Assembly (NCBI GenBank): GCA_011523545.1
Contig: WTGN01000095.1
Location: 48,092-102,965 of the forward strand
Reading direction: 5' to 3'
DNA: 54,874 nt
DNA from: Chloroflexota bacterium
GTDB taxonomy: Bacteria > Chloroflexota > Anaerolineae > Aggregatilineales > Phototrophicaceae
Below are positions 17,647-26,300 of this stretch, piece by piece. Position 1 is the stretch's first letter, and each line of letters opens with the position of its first letter. A program made the position numbers and the translations under genes. Under the pieces are notes generated by a model, which had not been told where the DNA came from, did no database searches, and saw only the letters and a list, made by a program, of their open reading frames with translations.

Positions 17647-18855
17647 TCAAGAAGGCTGCGCGCCGGTTGTCTCGGCGGGCGGCGCGACCTTGCGGGCGTC
17701 GAAGAGGCGAAAGCCGGCGATGACGATGCAGGCGCCAATTGCGGTCATCAGCGCGCTCAGGGAAAAGAAGGCGCCCGGCCCCAAATTGTCGTATGCCCAG
17801 CCGAAGAGCGCGCCGGTCAGGAGCAGGGCGACGCTCGGCATGGTGACCTGCAGGATGGCCTGATTGGTGGCGACATTGCGCGGGTGGCTGATGGCGTTCA
17901 CAAGCGTGAATGACGACAGTTGGTAGCAGGGCCAGACCAGACCGCGGAGTATCAGCAGGGGCACAAGCCAGAGCAGGCTGGGCGCGACGCCGAGCAGAAA
18001 AGCGAAGAGCGCCGTGCCCAACATGCCGAGGATGTAGGCGACGCGGATGCGAAAACGGGGCAGGATGGCGTCCATCAAGAAGAAGAAGGGAAATTCGACA
18101 GCGCCCATGAGCGCCGCCCACAATCCGATATGCGCCGATGGCACGCCCAGGTTCTGGTTGAAATGGATGAAGATGAAGCTGTACATGTTGTAGGTGCCCA
18201 TGGCGACGAAGAATTGGCTGGCGGCCATGACATAGAAGCCGCGGTTGCGTGGCTGGGCGCTTTCAGCTTCGGTCTTGGCTTTTTGGGCCGATTTGTCGGG
18301 GAAGATCGTGGATGACATGATGGTGAGCAGGGCGAGGAAGGAGGCGGCGAAAAAGAGCATCGGATAGCCGCCGAGGGCGAACAATTGCCCGGCGAGCAGG
18401 CTGGCCAGCGTGAAGCCCAGGGAGGCGAAAGAGCGCAGCCGCCCCAGGATGGCTTTGCCGCTGCCGACCAGGTAGGTGATCGTCAGTTGCATGCCCAGGG
18501 TCAGGCTGGGGCTGATGGTGACGCGCTGGAGCAGCACGCCGAGGACGAGCAGCAGTTGATGCGGCGCGGTCGCGAATATGATATTCGCCAGCGCGAAACC
18601 GCCCATGTAGAGCATGAACAGGCGTCGATGCAGCCCGAGACGGTCGGCGAATTGGTTCAGCAGCGGCGTCAGAATCAGCGAGAGCAAGGCGCCGGCGCTG
18701 CCCAGCGTGCCGATCAGCGTGCCGGAGAAGCCTTGATCGGTCAGATAGACGTTGACATAGGGCCAGACGATGCCGATGCCCGCCAGGCTGAGGAATTGCA
18801 GCGCGACGAGGCGTACAGAACCGAATCGATTGCGCACTGCGACGAGCTTCGACAC
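17647..18855 (-). CDS. MFS transporter, MFS_1-like (paralogue 1)
   Basis: A 402-residue protein with 12 hydrophobic segments: SLAGIGIVWPYVNVYLTDQGFSGTLIGTLGS at the start, NQFADRLGLHRRLFMLYMG in the loop after helix 2, a basic central loop (AQKAKTEAESAQPRNRG) and the end IAGFRLFDARKVAPP. It resembles the LacY/nucleoside-permease-like MFS_1 group; the substrate is not apparent. It starts with GTG at 18855, with AGGAGA about 13 bases upstream. The next gene upstream is a clear paralogue in the same orientation, and the relic at 14248 matches its 3' end. Confidence 0.88.
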   Translation of the reverse strand: MSKLVAVRNRFGSVRLVALQFLSLAGIGIVWPYVNVYLTDQGFSGTLIGTLGSAGALLSLILTPLLNQFADRLGLHRRLFMLYMGGFALANIIFATAPHQLLLVLGVLLQRVTISPSLTLGMQLTITYLVGSGKAILGRLRSFASLGFTLASLLAGQLFALGGYPMLFFAASFLALLTIMSSTIFPDKSAQKAKTEAESAQPRNRGFYVMAASQFFVAMGTYNMYSFIFIHFNQNLGVPSAHIGLWAALMGAVEFPFFFLMDAILPRFRIRVAYILGMLGTALFAFLLGVAPSLLWLVPLLILRGLVWPCYQLSSFTLVNAISHPRNVATNQAILQVTMPSVALLLTGALFGWAYDNLGPGAFFSLSALMTAIGACIVIAGFRLFDARKVAPPAETTGAQPS

Positions 18856-18960
18856 CCGACGGCCGGTCTCCTGCAGGCTATGCCCCGCGGCTGATGATTC
18901 TTATTAGACGCGTCTATTGAGCGATATTCTACTTTTGCGCCGGGCGGGTCATTTCAGGTT

Positions 18961-18988
18961 TGCGGGCGAGTCAGCGCCTCGCCCCTAC
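18961..18988. repeat. REP-like palindrome
   Basis: TGCGGGCGAGTCAGCGCCTC followed by GCCCCTAC, the reverse orientation of the family. It lies in the 421-bp gap between the two MFS paralogues (18856-19276), which otherwise holds only the composite element at 19029-19197. Confidence 0.8.
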
Positions 18989-19028
18989 GTGGCTTGTCCG
19001 GTACTAGGTATTGGTCGCCTTCCTATGG

Positions 19029-19197
19029 TTCACCCCCTCTAAATCTCCCCCCAACAAATTAGGGGGAGACTTTTTTCGCCGTCGAGACCGTTCAGTTGGC
19101 GAGAAAACTCCCCTTCCCTAGCTTTCTGGGATGCTCGCCATAGAGATGGCGAGAGGGGCCGCGCCGCGTAGACACAGGCGGTCGGGGATGGGGTGAA
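19029..19197. mobile_element. Composite C-rich/G-rich MITE-like element, 169 bp
   Basis: The element begins TTCACCCC and ends GGGGTGAA, a perfect 8-bp terminal inverted repeat. Its left half has CCCCCTCTAAATCTCCCCCC, then AACAAATTAGGGGGAGAC, a hairpin; the right half contains GGCGAGAAAACTCCCC..ATGGCGAGAGGGG. The left-half consensus recurs at 51924 and a diverged whole copy lies at 38514. No open reading frame inside. CGCGTAGACA at about 19166 is shared with palindromes at 1540 and 31480. Confidence 0.65.
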
Positions 19198-19276
19198 GAT
19201 TTCGCGCTCGAATGACCCAGTATCGGACAAGCCTTACTGGCCGGGGTTCGGTACCCGTCAAATCCGGCGTGCGGGA

Positions 19277-20461
19277 TCAAACGCGCTCCTGCGGTTGGCG
19301 CGCGTCGAAGAGGCGGAAACCGGCGATCACGATGCAGACGCCGATGGCAGCGGCCAGCGCGCACAGGGCATAGAACAGGCCGGCGCCAAAATGGTCATAG
19401 GCCCAGCCATAGAGCGACCCGGTCAAGAGCAGCGCGATGCCCGGCATCGTCACCTGCACGATGGCTTGATTGGTGGCGGCATTGCGCGGGTGGCTGATCG
19501 CGTTCATCAGGCGGTAGCACGACAATTGATAGGCGGGCCAGGACATGCCGCGGACGACGAAGAGCAGGAGCAGCAGCGGCAGGCTCGGCACGATGCCCAG
19601 GCCGAGCGTGGTCAGGGCGATGCCGATGATGCCGAATATATAGGTGATGCGGAGGCGCACGCGCGGCAGCAGGGCGTCAGTCAGATAATAGAAGGGGAAT
19701 TCGACAAGGGCGAGCAGCGCCGCCCACAGGCCGATATGCATATTGTCCACGCCCAGGTTTTGGCTCAGGTGGATGAAGAGGAAGGCGAAGGCGTTGTGCG
19801 TGCACATGGCGACGAAGAATTGGCTGGCGGCCAGAACGTAGATGCCGCGGTTGCGCGGCTGCTTGGGTCCCGCTTCCGGCTTTGACTTCTCTTTTGGTTT
19901 GGCCGGGAAGATGGTCGAGAGTTGAACGCTGACCAGGGACAGAATCGCGCCGACGGTGAAGGTCAGCGCATAGCCGCCGAGCGCGAATACCGAGCCGGCC
20001 AAGGCGCTGGCGCAGGCGAAACCGAGGGCCGAGAACGAGCGCATCCCGCCGAAGATGGTCTTGCCGCGGCGCAGCAAGAGGGAGAGTGTCAGTTGGGCGC
20101 CGAGCGTCATGCTGGGGCCCGTTGTCAGCCGGAACAGCAGGACCGCGACGATGATCAGGGCGTAACTGTGGGTGGTGGCGAAGATAATGCTGGCGAGGGC
20201 GAAGCCGCCGAAGTAGAGCATCAGCAGGCGGCGATGGAGCAGCAGGCGGTCGGCTATGGAATTGAGCAGCGGTGTCAGCACGAGGGTCAGAACAGCGCCG
20301 ACGCTGGCGAGCGTGCCGATCAAGGCGCCGGAGAATCCAATCTCGGTGAGATAGAGGTTGATATAGGGGTAGACCATGCCCAGCCCGGCGGTGCTGAACA
20401 ATTGCAGGGCGATGAGGCGGGCAGAGCCAAAATGATTTCGCAAGGCGAGCAATGCTGACAT
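19277..20461 (-). CDS. MFS transporter, MFS_1-like (paralogue 2)
   Basis: A 394-residue 12-helix permease, aligned with paralogue 1 end to end: STAGLGMVYPYINLYLTEIGFSGALIGTLAS, NSIADRLLLHRRLLMLYFGGFALA, the central KPKEKSKPEAGPKQPRNRGIYVLAASQFF and the end IVIAGFRLFDARQPQERV. More than half of the residues look identical by eye. The ATG at 20461 is preferred because it aligns with paralogue 1 and follows AAAGGA; the frame to 20548 adds 29 unrelated residues. The two genes are a tandem duplication 421 bp apart, now diverged enough for different substrates. Confidence 0.88.
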   Translation of the reverse strand: MSALLALRNHFGSARLIALQLFSTAGLGMVYPYINLYLTEIGFSGALIGTLASVGAVLTLVLTPLLNSIADRLLLHRRLLMLYFGGFALASIIFATTHSYALIIVAVLLFRLTTGPSMTLGAQLTLSLLLRRGKTIFGGMRSFSALGFACASALAGSVFALGGYALTFTVGAILSLVSVQLSTIFPAKPKEKSKPEAGPKQPRNRGIYVLAASQFFVAMCTHNAFAFLFIHLSQNLGVDNMHIGLWAALLALVEFPFYYLTDALLPRVRLRITYIFGIIGIALTTLGLGIVPSLPLLLLLFVVRGMSWPAYQLSCYRLMNAISHPRNAATNQAIVQVTMPGIALLLTGSLYGWAYDHFGAGLFYALCALAAAIGVCIVIAGFRLFDARQPQERV

Positions 20462-20702
20462 AAGTGAGTTTATCCTTTGCGCCGCCAACTGACCTGGCGG
20501 ACCATGCTGCTCGGAGGACGCGGCCCTGCCGGGCGGCGCTGAAGCCATTGCTTATCGCTCATTGTCGAAAGGAGCGTTGTGTGTTTTCAAGAACCAGAAG
20601 GCAAAGAGCAAAGTGAAATCTCGTAACAGAATAAAAGCGCAATCACAGAGTTGACCGAGCCCGGCAAGCCAAATCGTACCGCGAATGGCGGCCAGGCGCG
20701 AA

Positions 20703-20731
20703 TTGAATCGCAGAAGCATAGATGATATGCT
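20703..20731 (+). promoter_or_regulatory. Sigma70-type promoter candidate for acyl-CoA dehydrogenase
   Basis: TTGAAT (20703-20708), a 17-bp spacer and TATGCT (20726-20731), giving a start near 20738 and a leader of about 29 nt. The rest of the divergent gap (20462-20702) is richer in A+T than its surroundings; I see no other site in it. Confidence 0.45.
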
Positions 20732-20766
20732 CAACTAAATGAAGATTCGATTATGGTGAAACGCTG

Positions 20767-21966
20767 ATGACCATGGAAAAGCAAGGCGAAACAACATTCT
20801 CGGGCTTTGACTTTTACCGTTGCGACATGCACTTCACGGAGGAGCAGAAAGCGCTGCGCCAGGAAGTGCGCGACTTCGTCGAATTCGAAGTGCTGCCCAA
20901 GATCAATCCATATTGGGAGCGGGCCGAATTCCCCTGGGAGATCGCCCGCAAGATGGCCGACCTGCCGATCATTGGCGGTCCGCTGCCGGATCATGGCGCG
21001 GCCGGGCTGGATCTGGTGGAGATGGGCCTGGTGATGTACGAGCTGGGCAAGGGCGATGGCAGCATCAGCACCTTCTATGGCGTGCATTCGGGCCTGGCGA
21101 TGGGCTCGATCGGCTTGCTGGGCGATGAAGAGCAGAAGGCGCGCTGGCTGCCCGCGATGGTCAAGCTGGAGAAGATCGGCGCCTTCGCCTTGACCGAGCC
21201 CGATGTCGGCTCGAACGCCGCCCAGGTGAAGACGCGCGCCCGCAAAGACGGGGACGGCTTCCGGCTGAATGGCGCCAAGCGCTGGATCGGCAACGCCTCC
21301 ATCGCCGACATCCTGATCGTTTGGGCGCGGGATGAAGAGACAAATGACTTCGGCGGTTATGTCATCGAGAATCCGAATAGCACGGCCGGCGTCGGTATCC
21401 AGGATATTTGGGGCAAGATCGGCAAGCGCGCTGTGCTCAACGCTGACATCACGCTGCATGATGTTTATGTGCCGGCGGCCAACAAGCTGGCTTACGTGAA
21501 CCGCTTCAGCGATATGGCGCGTGTGCTGGGGCTGGGGCGTTACGGCGTCGCCTGGGAAGCGGCTGGCGTCGCCGCCGGCGCCTTCGAGCTGGCGCTCAAG
21601 TACAGCAAGGAACGGGAGCAATTCGGCAAGCCCATCGCCGGCTTTCAGTTGATCCAGCAGAAGCTGGTCGAGATGGCGACCGAAGTCACGCTGATGCAGA
21701 CGCTCTGCCTGCAAATGTCGCACTTGATCAACACGGGTCAGCTGACTGCGGGAACAGCCTCGCTGGCGAAGTACAACAATGCGCGCAAGGCGCGATACGT
21801 CACGCAGCTGGCGCGCGAGTGCCTGGGCGGCAACGGCATCGTCATCGACAACCACATTGCGCGGCTGATGCTTGATGCCGAGGTGATTTACACCTACGAA
21901 GGCACGAATGAGGTAAACTTGCTGCTGGTGGGGCGGGAGCTGACGGGGATGAACGCGTTTGTGTAG
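20767..21966 (+). CDS. Acyl-CoA dehydrogenase, glutaryl-CoA dehydrogenase-like
   Basis: A 399-residue FAD enzyme, full length for the family. The N-terminal helical domain begins FTEEQKALRQEVRDFVEFEVLP; the middle has AFALTEPDVGSNAAQVKT (FAD/substrate loop) and GFRLNGAKRWIGNAS; the C-terminal domain has KYSKEREQFGKPIAGFQLIQQKL and YTYEGTNEVNLLLVGRELTG, where the Glu of YEGT is in the catalytic-base position used by glutaryl-CoA dehydrogenase. It oxidises an acyl-CoA to the enoyl-CoA with electrons to ETF; the chain cannot be fixed. ATG 20767 is used, but ATG 20773 is equally possible; neither has a strong ribosome site. Confidence 0.9.
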   Translation: MTMEKQGETTFSGFDFYRCDMHFTEEQKALRQEVRDFVEFEVLPKINPYWERAEFPWEIARKMADLPIIGGPLPDHGAAGLDLVEMGLVMYELGKGDGSISTFYGVHSGLAMGSIGLLGDEEQKARWLPAMVKLEKIGAFALTEPDVGSNAAQVKTRARKDGDGFRLNGAKRWIGNASIADILIVWARDEETNDFGGYVIENPNSTAGVGIQDIWGKIGKRAVLNADITLHDVYVPAANKLAYVNRFSDMARVLGLGRYGVAWEAAGVAAGAFELALKYSKEREQFGKPIAGFQLIQQKLVEMATEVTLMQTLCLQMSHLINTGQLTAGTASLAKYNNARKARYVTQLARECLGGNGIVIDNHIARLMLDAEVIYTYEGTNEVNLLLVGRELTGMNAFV

Positions 21967-22011
21967 CGCGCGGCGGTTCTTGGCCGCCACTATCAGCGGG
22001 GCATTGCGGCG

Positions 22012-23208
22012 ATGAGTACGCACGATTTCATAAAGTTTCCGCCGAGACTTGAGCAATTGCCGCCCGCACTTTGGCTGCTGATGGGCGAGCTTGAAGCGAT
22101 GTTGAGCAACCTTCGTACGATGCCCTTGCAGCCGGAAGAAATCGAAAACTTGCAGACCCTTTATCTGGCAAAGGGCGTACACGCTACGACCGCCATAGAG
22201 GGCAACCCCTTCCTGGAATTTGATGTCTTGCATCAGGTGCGAAAAGACTGGCCCAAGAGCGCCCTGTTCGAAAAAGAGCACCAGGAAATTGACAATATGG
22301 TCGCCGCTTTTGCTGCCGTAACCAGCGATTGCAATGGCGGAGAGTGGCCGAGGTTTTCGCTTGACCTGCTAAATCAATACCATCGCTTGATTATGCGCGG
22401 TCTGGAATCTGCCGAGGTCCATGCGGGAGCGCTTCGCCGTCACCGCGTCACTGTCGGGCGATACCTGGCGCCGCCGGCAGGGGATTGCGAGCGGTTGCTT
22501 GATGAACTCTGCGCCTGGCTCAATACAGAGGATGACCCGCCCGCCGGCCATGCGCGGTACAAGCGCGCCTGGACCGTAGTCAAGGCGATTGCGGCGCATG
22601 TGTATTTCGCCTGGATACATCCGTATGCGGACGGCAATGGGCGTCTGGCGCGTCTCATTGAATATGCCGTTCTCATGCGCGCCGGGATACCGGATTGCGC
22701 GGCCCATTTGCCGAGTTACGCTTACTGGCATTCGCGCCAGCGCTATTATCGCGAATTGCAGGACTCGCATGGGGATTACCGCGACGGCGCCTACCATCGG
22801 GGCGACCTGACCGGATTTATCTTGTATGCGCTGGAGGTCTTCCGTGACGAGCTCGATGCGTTGGACACAAAAGTGAAAAGCATTCAGATGGCGGCGTTTC
22901 TGCGTGACCGCATCCGCAGTTATTTTCCGTCGATCCTCACTGTCGCGCAGCAGCGGCGCTTGCGCCTCGCGCTTGACCTCACGCTGCAATTTCCGGATGC
23001 GCCAATGACGCAGCTTGATATTTGGGAGAATCTCGATTTCATGCCGACGGGCGAGTTTGAATTCAGCAATATTCAGCTGGATCGTGATCTGACGGCCTTA
23101 GTCAAGATGGGGATTTTGATAGACAAGCACCTGGGCTATGTCACGAATCCCAAAATCCTTCATGACCTCGTCGGTTTTTCTGGCGTCAAAGCGGACGATT
23201 TTGAGTGA
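22012..23208 (+). CDS. Fic family protein (class II, N-terminal inhibitory helix)
   Basis: A 398-residue protein with the Fic core motif HPYADGNGRLAR (His203 onward), which fits H-P-[FY]-x-[DE]-G-N-G-R, so transfer of AMP or another nucleotide moiety to a target hydroxyl is likely. TTAIEGN at residues 59-65 is the inhibitory motif (S/T)xxxE(G/N), placing Glu63 to block ATP in cis; no separate antitoxin is needed and none is adjacent. The last 130 residues look like a winged-helix (LTLQFPDAPMTQLDIWENLDF..LVKMGILIDK), common in Fic/DOC regulators. It follows the acyl-CoA dehydrogenase by 45 bp and converges on the ABM-repeat gene. Confidence 0.93.
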   Translation: MSTHDFIKFPPRLEQLPPALWLLMGELEAMLSNLRTMPLQPEEIENLQTLYLAKGVHATTAIEGNPFLEFDVLHQVRKDWPKSALFEKEHQEIDNMVAAFAAVTSDCNGGEWPRFSLDLLNQYHRLIMRGLESAEVHAGALRRHRVTVGRYLAPPAGDCERLLDELCAWLNTEDDPPAGHARYKRAWTVVKAIAAHVYFAWIHPYADGNGRLARLIEYAVLMRAGIPDCAAHLPSYAYWHSRQRYYRELQDSHGDYRDGAYHRGDLTGFILYALEVFRDELDALDTKVKSIQMAAFLRDRIRSYFPSILTVAQQRRLRLALDLTLQFPDAPMTQLDIWENLDFMPTGEFEFSNIQLDRDLTALVKMGILIDKHLGYVTNPKILHDLVGFSGVKADDFE

Positions 23209-23248
23209 AGCTGGGCGTAAAGCAGGCGGGGCGCCCAAGTGTAGAAGA

Positions 23249-23270
23249 GAGCGCGCCAGCCGGCACGCTC
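23249..23270 (-). terminator. Hairpin terminator candidate between convergent genes
   Basis: Read on the minus strand, GAGCGTGCC and GGCGCGCTC pair (one G-T wobble) around GGCT, followed by TCTTCT, 37 bp past the stop of the ABM-repeat gene. On the plus strand the same bases follow the Fic stop codon but with a C-A mismatch. Confidence 0.4.
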
Positions 23271-23306
23271 CTTCAACATCTTATCGGCGGCGGTTTTCCC
23301 GCTCGG

Positions 23307-26300
23307 CTAGCCTTGCATCGTCGCGCCGACCAGATTATCGCCCTGGTGTATCGCCGCGTGGGACGCAATTGCTATCTTGCCCTCGACGCCGGTCGGCGGG
23401 TTGGGCGCCCAATCGGCAAGGTACTCCTGGGTGAAGGCTTTGCCGAGGTCATTTGCCGTCAACGAGGCCGCTTCGTTATCGAACATACTGATGCCGACGA
23501 CGGTGTCTTTGCCGTCATTCAAGGCGAAGAGCGCGAAGAAACCATCCAGCTCAGCCAGCGCCGGCAGCAGGCGTGCGATGGCCAGGTCATTCGCTTCCTC
23601 AAAATGACTCAGGTCGAAGCCTTCATACAGGCGGATGCTGGCATAGAGTTCAAATGCGCCAGCGAGATCAGTGGAGGCGCCCAGCGCGCTGACCTGGTTG
23701 ATCGACAAATGCCCTTCATAGATGAGCGGCGGGTTGGGCAGCAGGGGCGCCAGGTTCTCTACGATGAAATCGCGAGCGGCGTCATTGGAGGCTGAGGCCT
23801 GCTCCGGCGAATCGAACAGGCTGACTGTCGCGAGCATGTCCCCGGCAGTCAGGAAATAATAGCCGACGAAGCCATCGCTCTGACGTATGATGGGCAAGAA
23901 ACCGGCATCGGTCCGGCTGACGATTTCATCCATATTGGATGGAACAACGCCGTCATAAACGCGGACGCTGGCGAAGACGCGGTCGCTCGTCTTCTCGGCT
24001 TGAATCAGGTTCGCGCCCTCGTTCGCCCCTGCCAGCGCCGCCACGCCGAGTTGGCCATTGATCCGCAGCGGCGTCTGATCCTGAGGGCGATCGGACAGAT
24101 AGTCGGCCACAAATGCGGCCGCCAAATCGTTGGCCGCCAGGGCGTTGGCTTCGCTGTCATAGATGCTGAGCGCAATCGAATGCTGAACGCCGTCGTGCAA
24201 ACGGACGTAGCCCCAGAAGCCTTCTGCCTCCTGCAGCGTTGGCAGGAAAATGCGATGGACCAGCTCGGTGGATTCCGCGCGCTGGGTCAGATCGACTTGG
24301 TCATAAAGGCGCAGGCTGGCGTAGAGCGACGTGGCGTCAGCGGGCATCATCATCTCGTCAAGCAAGGTGAAGTAGCCGGTATCCATCGGCCCTTGCGCGA
24401 TCAGGGGCGGGTTTGGCAGAAGCGGCGTCAGGTTTTCGGCGACGAAACTGCGAGCGGCGTCGTTGGAAGCCGCTGCTTGATCCGCGGTCTCGAAGGCGCT
24501 GACCGTGGCCAGCATGTCGCCGGCGGGCAGCAGGAAGTAGGCGATGAAGCCGTCGCTTTCGCGCATGATGGGCAGGAAGCCTTCATCGACCAGACGCGCG
24601 ATCTCAGCTTGATCGGCCGGGTCGACGCCGTCGTAGACGCGGACGCTGGCGAAGGCGCTGTCCTCGCCGCCAAAATAATCAGCCAGGTTCAGGCCTTGCA
24701 GGATACCCTGAACCGATGCCACGCCCAAACGTCCATCCAAGACCAGCGGATCTTCGGGAAGCCAACCGGCCAAGTATTCGGCGACGAAATCAGCGGCGAT
24801 GTCGGATCCCTGGTGCAAGCTCTCCTCCGAGCCCATGATCCGCAGCGCGACCGCTTTGTCGACGCCATCGCTGATGCCGTGGTAACTGAATACGCCGATG
24901 TCGCGCAAGTCTGGCAGCAAGACTGACTCAAGCAATTCAACTGTTTCGTCCAGGCGCGCCATGTCAAAACCGTCATAGATCGCCAAGCGGGCGTGAAGCG
25001 GCAAGCTAAGGTCATCCGGGTCAACCGGGGAAAACATCAGCTGTGTGCTCACTTCCACCGTCCCCTCCACGACCATCGGCGCATTAGGCAGCAAGGGCGC
25101 CAGGGCTTGGGAGACGAAATCACGAGCCGCTTCGGTAGAGGCTGAAGCCTGGTCCGCCGTTTCGAAAAGCGTGATCGCCGCCAGCATATCCCCCGCCGGC
25201 AGCAAATAGTAGCCGACGAAGCCGTCGCTTTCGCGCATGATGGGCAGGAAGCCGTCATTCACTCGGCGGACGATCTCAGGTTGATCGGCCGGGTCGACGC
25301 CGTCGTAGACGCGGACGCTGGCGAAGGCGCCGCCATCGTCTACATTTTGGATGAGGTTTTCGCCCATGTGGACATCAGCCAGCGCCGCCACACCGAGGCG
25401 GCCGTTGATGCGCACCGGATCGTCGGGCAGCCATTGCGCCAGATGCTCGGCGACGACATCGGCCGCCAGTTCATTAGCGGCCAAGGCATGGTCCTCCGAG
25501 CTGAATATGCTCAGCGCCGCCGTCCTATCGACGTTGTCGTGCATGCCCATATAGGCGAAAAAGCCTGCCGCCCCTTGCTGCAATGGCAGGAAAACCGATT
25601 CTGTCACTTCGACTGTCTGGTCCAGGTGAGCCAGGTCGAAATTGCTGTAGAGGCGCAGGCTGGCATAGAGCGACCCGGTAGAGCCGTCCATCATCATCTC
25701 GGCGTCGGCGATACGCAATATTTCGACCTTGCCTTCCAGGATCTGTGGCGGGTTCGGCAGATACGGCGTCAGGTATTCAGCCACGAAATCGCGGGCGGCA
25801 TGGGTGGAAGCGGCCGCCTGTTCGGCTGAATCGAACAAGCTGACCGCGGCCAGCATGTCGCCGGCGGGCAGCAGGAAGTAGCCGATGAAGCCATCGCTGC
25901 CGCGCATGATGGGCAGGAAGCCTTCATCGACCAGGCGCGCGATTTCAACTTGATCGGCCGGGTCGACGCCGTCATAGAGGCGGACGCTGGCGAAGGCGCT
26001 GGCCGCGCCCGGCATGGCTTCAATTAGGTTGGCGCCGTCGTTGACAGCCGCCAGGACGGCGATTTGCAAGGGACCGCTGGTGATCATCGGCGCGTTTGGC
26101 AGGTAGGCAGTCAGGTTCTCGGCGACGAAATCGCTCGCTTTCTCGTTGGATGCCAGCGCCGATGCTTCGGTATCGAAGATGCTGATCGCCACGAGCGCGC
26201 CGGCGCTGTCGTTCATCAGGTAATAGCCGAAGAAGCCATCCGATTCGCGCATAATCGGCAGGAAGCCGTCCTCGACGATGCCGACGAATTCAGCCATGTC

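Noticed and set aside
20552..20734. Small hydrophobic 60-codon frame in the divergent gap
   Set aside because: No good ribosome site, no family resemblance, and it overlaps the promoter candidate of the acyl-CoA dehydrogenase gene.
20731..22281. Minus-strand open frame of 516 codons over acyl-CoA dehydrogenase
   Set aside because: Shadow of the real gene; composition is His/Gln/Arg-rich without domain features.
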